Source: G963674685 sp964591275 (GTDB lineage: Bacteria > Lernaellota > Lernaellaia > JACKCT01). From it: a stretch of 64,000 nt of DNA. Below the pieces are notes generated by a model. It was not told the origin of the DNA, did no database searches, and saw nothing but the letters and a program-made list of their open reading frames with translations. The translations under genes and the position numbers were made by a program. Below are positions 62,840 to 64,000 of this stretch, one piece after another. The DNA lies in assembly GCA_964591275.1 (NCBI GenBank), contig CAZQAE010000012.1, forward strand, positions 20,197 to 84,196, written 5' to 3'. Every line of letters starts with the position of its first letter. The first letter of the stretch is position 1.

Positions 62840-62867
62840 GACTCATTTTAACTTTCGAAAATGAGTC
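62840..62867. terminator. Perfect 10-bp hairpin between convergent genes
   Basis: GACTCATTTT (62840-62849) and AAAATGAGTC (62858-62867) form a perfect 10-bp stem with an 8-base loop in the middle of the 259-bp gap. It can act as a two-way terminator although its T run lies within the stem. Confidence 0.55.
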
Positions 62868-62879
62868 TGACGGAAAACT

Positions 62880-63998
62880 CTATTCCCCCATCCTTTGAAG
62901 ATAGAACATATCGTCCGGGAAATGGTTATCCGTCAGGTAATCGCGCATGTGCGTTTCGCCGCGCAGGTTGAATCCGAAAAATGCCGTGGAGTATGCGTTG
63001 ATCACGGCGAAAGCGTCGTCGTGTTCGATGAACTCAAATTCGTCCTCATCACCCCATCTTCGTTCGCCCGTCCCGCAGCCGTCGCCGTCGCCAAGGATCG
63101 ACGGCAGCAGGATGCATGAATCGGTGAATGTGTAATGACCGCCGTCAAAGAACTCCAGTTTGAATTTTGGTTTCGGCGCTATCTCATAGTCGAGGCGAAA
63201 CAGAAAGGTTGCGTCTCCCATCGTGTCGTCGTCGGGAGCGATCATCCACATCAGCGAGGCGTCGAAGCCTTCGTCATACCAGGGGAACATAAAGGAAGCC
63301 ATGACGATGGTCGCCCGGATGCGCGGGTCCTGTTTCGTCGTTTCCACGGCGGCGGTGCCACCAAAGGAATGCCCCATGGCGCCGATTTTTTGAGGATCGA
63401 TCATGCCGGTGAAAAATCCGTCGGCCTCTTGCGCGGACATGGCTAAAAATTCATCGATCAGAAAAGACAAGTCCCATTTGCGCATCCAGAAGGCTATGAA
63501 AACCAGGTTTTCGTCGAAGACGACAAGCTCATCGGGCAGCGGGGCGAAGAGGCTGTTTCCGGTATGGTCCGGGGCGACCACAATGAACCCGTGGCTCGCC
63601 AGGTATTCGCACTGCGTGTAATTTTGAAAGCGCGTTCCGGCGTTGCCGTGTGAGAAAACAATCAGAGGAAAAGGTCCATCGGTATTATTGATGGGAGCAT
63701 CCCGCACCGATCCGGTTTCGCGATCGAAGTTGGCGATTTCCTCGGGCGGCGCGCCTTCTTCGCTAAGCATTTCATAGACTTCATCCGACCATTCGCCCAT
63801 GAAGTTTTTTAGCACGTCGCGGGGCATTCCCGCAGCCTCCGGCGCCGCCGGATACCACACCTCCGTCACAAGCATACGGTCGCTTTGCGTGGCGGGATCA
63901 TGCCGTCCTTCGTCGGTAAATATCAAAGTCCGATTGCCCACGGGATAGGGGCCGGGCAGGGCGGGATCGTATTCAGGCGCAACATCATCGTCGTCATC
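62880..63998 (-). CDS. Asp-linker lipoprotein with alpha/beta hydrolase (PAF-acetylhydrolase/dienelactone-hydrolase-like) domain, 5' truncated
   Basis: The frame is open at the right window edge, where the codons read DDDDDVAPEYDPALPGPYPVG. The lipoprotein signal and most of the linker lie outside. The hydrolase shows GPFPLIVFSHGNAGTRFQNY (oxyanion region), GFIVVAPDHTGNS, KIGAMGHSFGGTAAVE with the nucleophilic Ser, and GGHYTFTD with the catalytic His. The layout is that of secreted PAF-acetylhydrolase-like esterases, which release short acyl groups. An in-frame GTG at 63941 is not a likely start. Confidence 0.85.
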   Translation of the reverse strand, partial: DDDDDVAPEYDPALPGPYPVGNRTLIFTDEGRHDPATQSDRMLVTEVWYPAAPEAAGMPRDVLKNFMGEWSDEVYEMLSEEGAPPEEIANFDRETGSVRDAPINNTDGPFPLIVFSHGNAGTRFQNYTQCEYLASHGFIVVAPDHTGNSLFAPLPDELVVFDENLVFIAFWMRKWDLSFLIDEFLAMSAQEADGFFTGMIDPQKIGAMGHSFGGTAAVETTKQDPRIRATIVMASFMFPWYDEGFDASLMWMIAPDDDTMGDATFLFRLDYEIAPKPKFKLEFFDGGHYTFTDSCILLPSILGDGDGCGTGERRWGDEDEFEFIEHDDAFAVINAYSTAFFGFNLRGETHMRDYLTDNHFPDDMFYLQRMGE

Positions 63999-64000
63999 CG

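Noticed and set aside
1..64000. CRISPR array search
   Set aside because: No regularly spaced direct repeats of 25-40 bp with unique spacers were seen. The repeats present are short tandem, inverted or dispersed.

Overview
The window carries chromosomal DNA of an uncultured Gram-negative bacterium with a deltaproteobacterial (Desulfobacterota/Myxococcota/Lernaellota-like) gene style. The evidence is a type II secretion pseudopilin operon, an Mla-type MCE lipid transporter, outer-membrane beta-barrels, an FHA plus sigma-54 activator, an RpoH-type sigma factor, a TatT/DctPQM TRAP transporter, and many lipoproteins whose lipidated Cys is followed by long runs of Asp (DDDVDDDADDD). The Asp-rich lipoproteins are the strongest lineage hint. 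The exact phylum cannot be settled from this sequence alone.

Layout. 1-8.4 kb: gspE (5' truncated)-F-G-H-I-J-K, translationally coupled to an LtaS-like membrane sulfatase/phosphotransferase. 8.6-11.3 kb: an Asp-tailed YCF48-like lipoprotein, a repeat-containing gap, a hotdog thioesterase and a small B12-fold protein. 11.3-15.6 kb (minus): rpoH, purD, purE and a Sua5/TsaC-TrmN6 fusion, probably one operon. 15.7-19.5 kb: three Asp-linker lipoproteins (C25-like peptidase and two SUMF1-fold proteins). 19.6-25.6 kb: gpsA, an NMT1/SsuA-type binding protein, two paralogous SGNH hydrolases and an FHA/sigma-54 activator. 26-29.8 kb: two small Asp-rich lipoproteins and two outer-membrane barrels. 29.9-30.9 kb: an Mrr-like restriction endonuclease flanked by inverted heptamer tracts. 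31.3-38.7 kb: a ceramidase-like hydrolase, panD, panC, a deoxynucleoside kinase, an adhesin-like exported protein, tRNA-Val(UAC), an MBL-fold hydrolase and an S41 peptidase. 39-42.3 kb: malic enzyme, a lipoprotein and a histidine phosphatase. 42.5-44.8 kb: accessory DNA with an XRE/IrrE-PIN toxin-antitoxin-like pair, a 42-residue basic protein and a KTSC protein. 45-50.5 kb: an FG-GAP-like Asp-linker lipoprotein and two polytopic GT-C-like proteins. 50.5-52.9 kb (minus): mlaF-mlaD-pqiC-like operon. 53.1-59.8 kb: an IS110 relic, then tatT-dctP-dctQ-dctM-glpK and a beta-propeller lipoprotein in one tightly packed operon. 60.3-62.6 kb: an AT-rich, isolated AAA_13 (PrrC/RloC-type) ATPase, likely a defence gene. 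62.9-64 kb: a 5'-truncated Asp-linker lipoprotein with an alpha/beta hydrolase domain.

Themes. Much of the window serves the cell envelope: secretion, lipid transport, barrels and lipoproteins. glpK, gpsA, the LtaS-like enzyme, the Mla system and the ceramidase-like protein fit a glycerol-phosphate/envelope-lipid theme, although they are not all linked. The intergenic DNA is rich in short dispersed repeats: GTAG-type REP hairpins, heptanucleotide tandem tracts close to stop codons, a 54-bp hairpin repeat in two copies, and a GTCATTTCGA-type repeat family. Three accessory insertions (Mrr, XRE/IrrE-PIN with KTSC, and AAA_13) interrupt the core genes.
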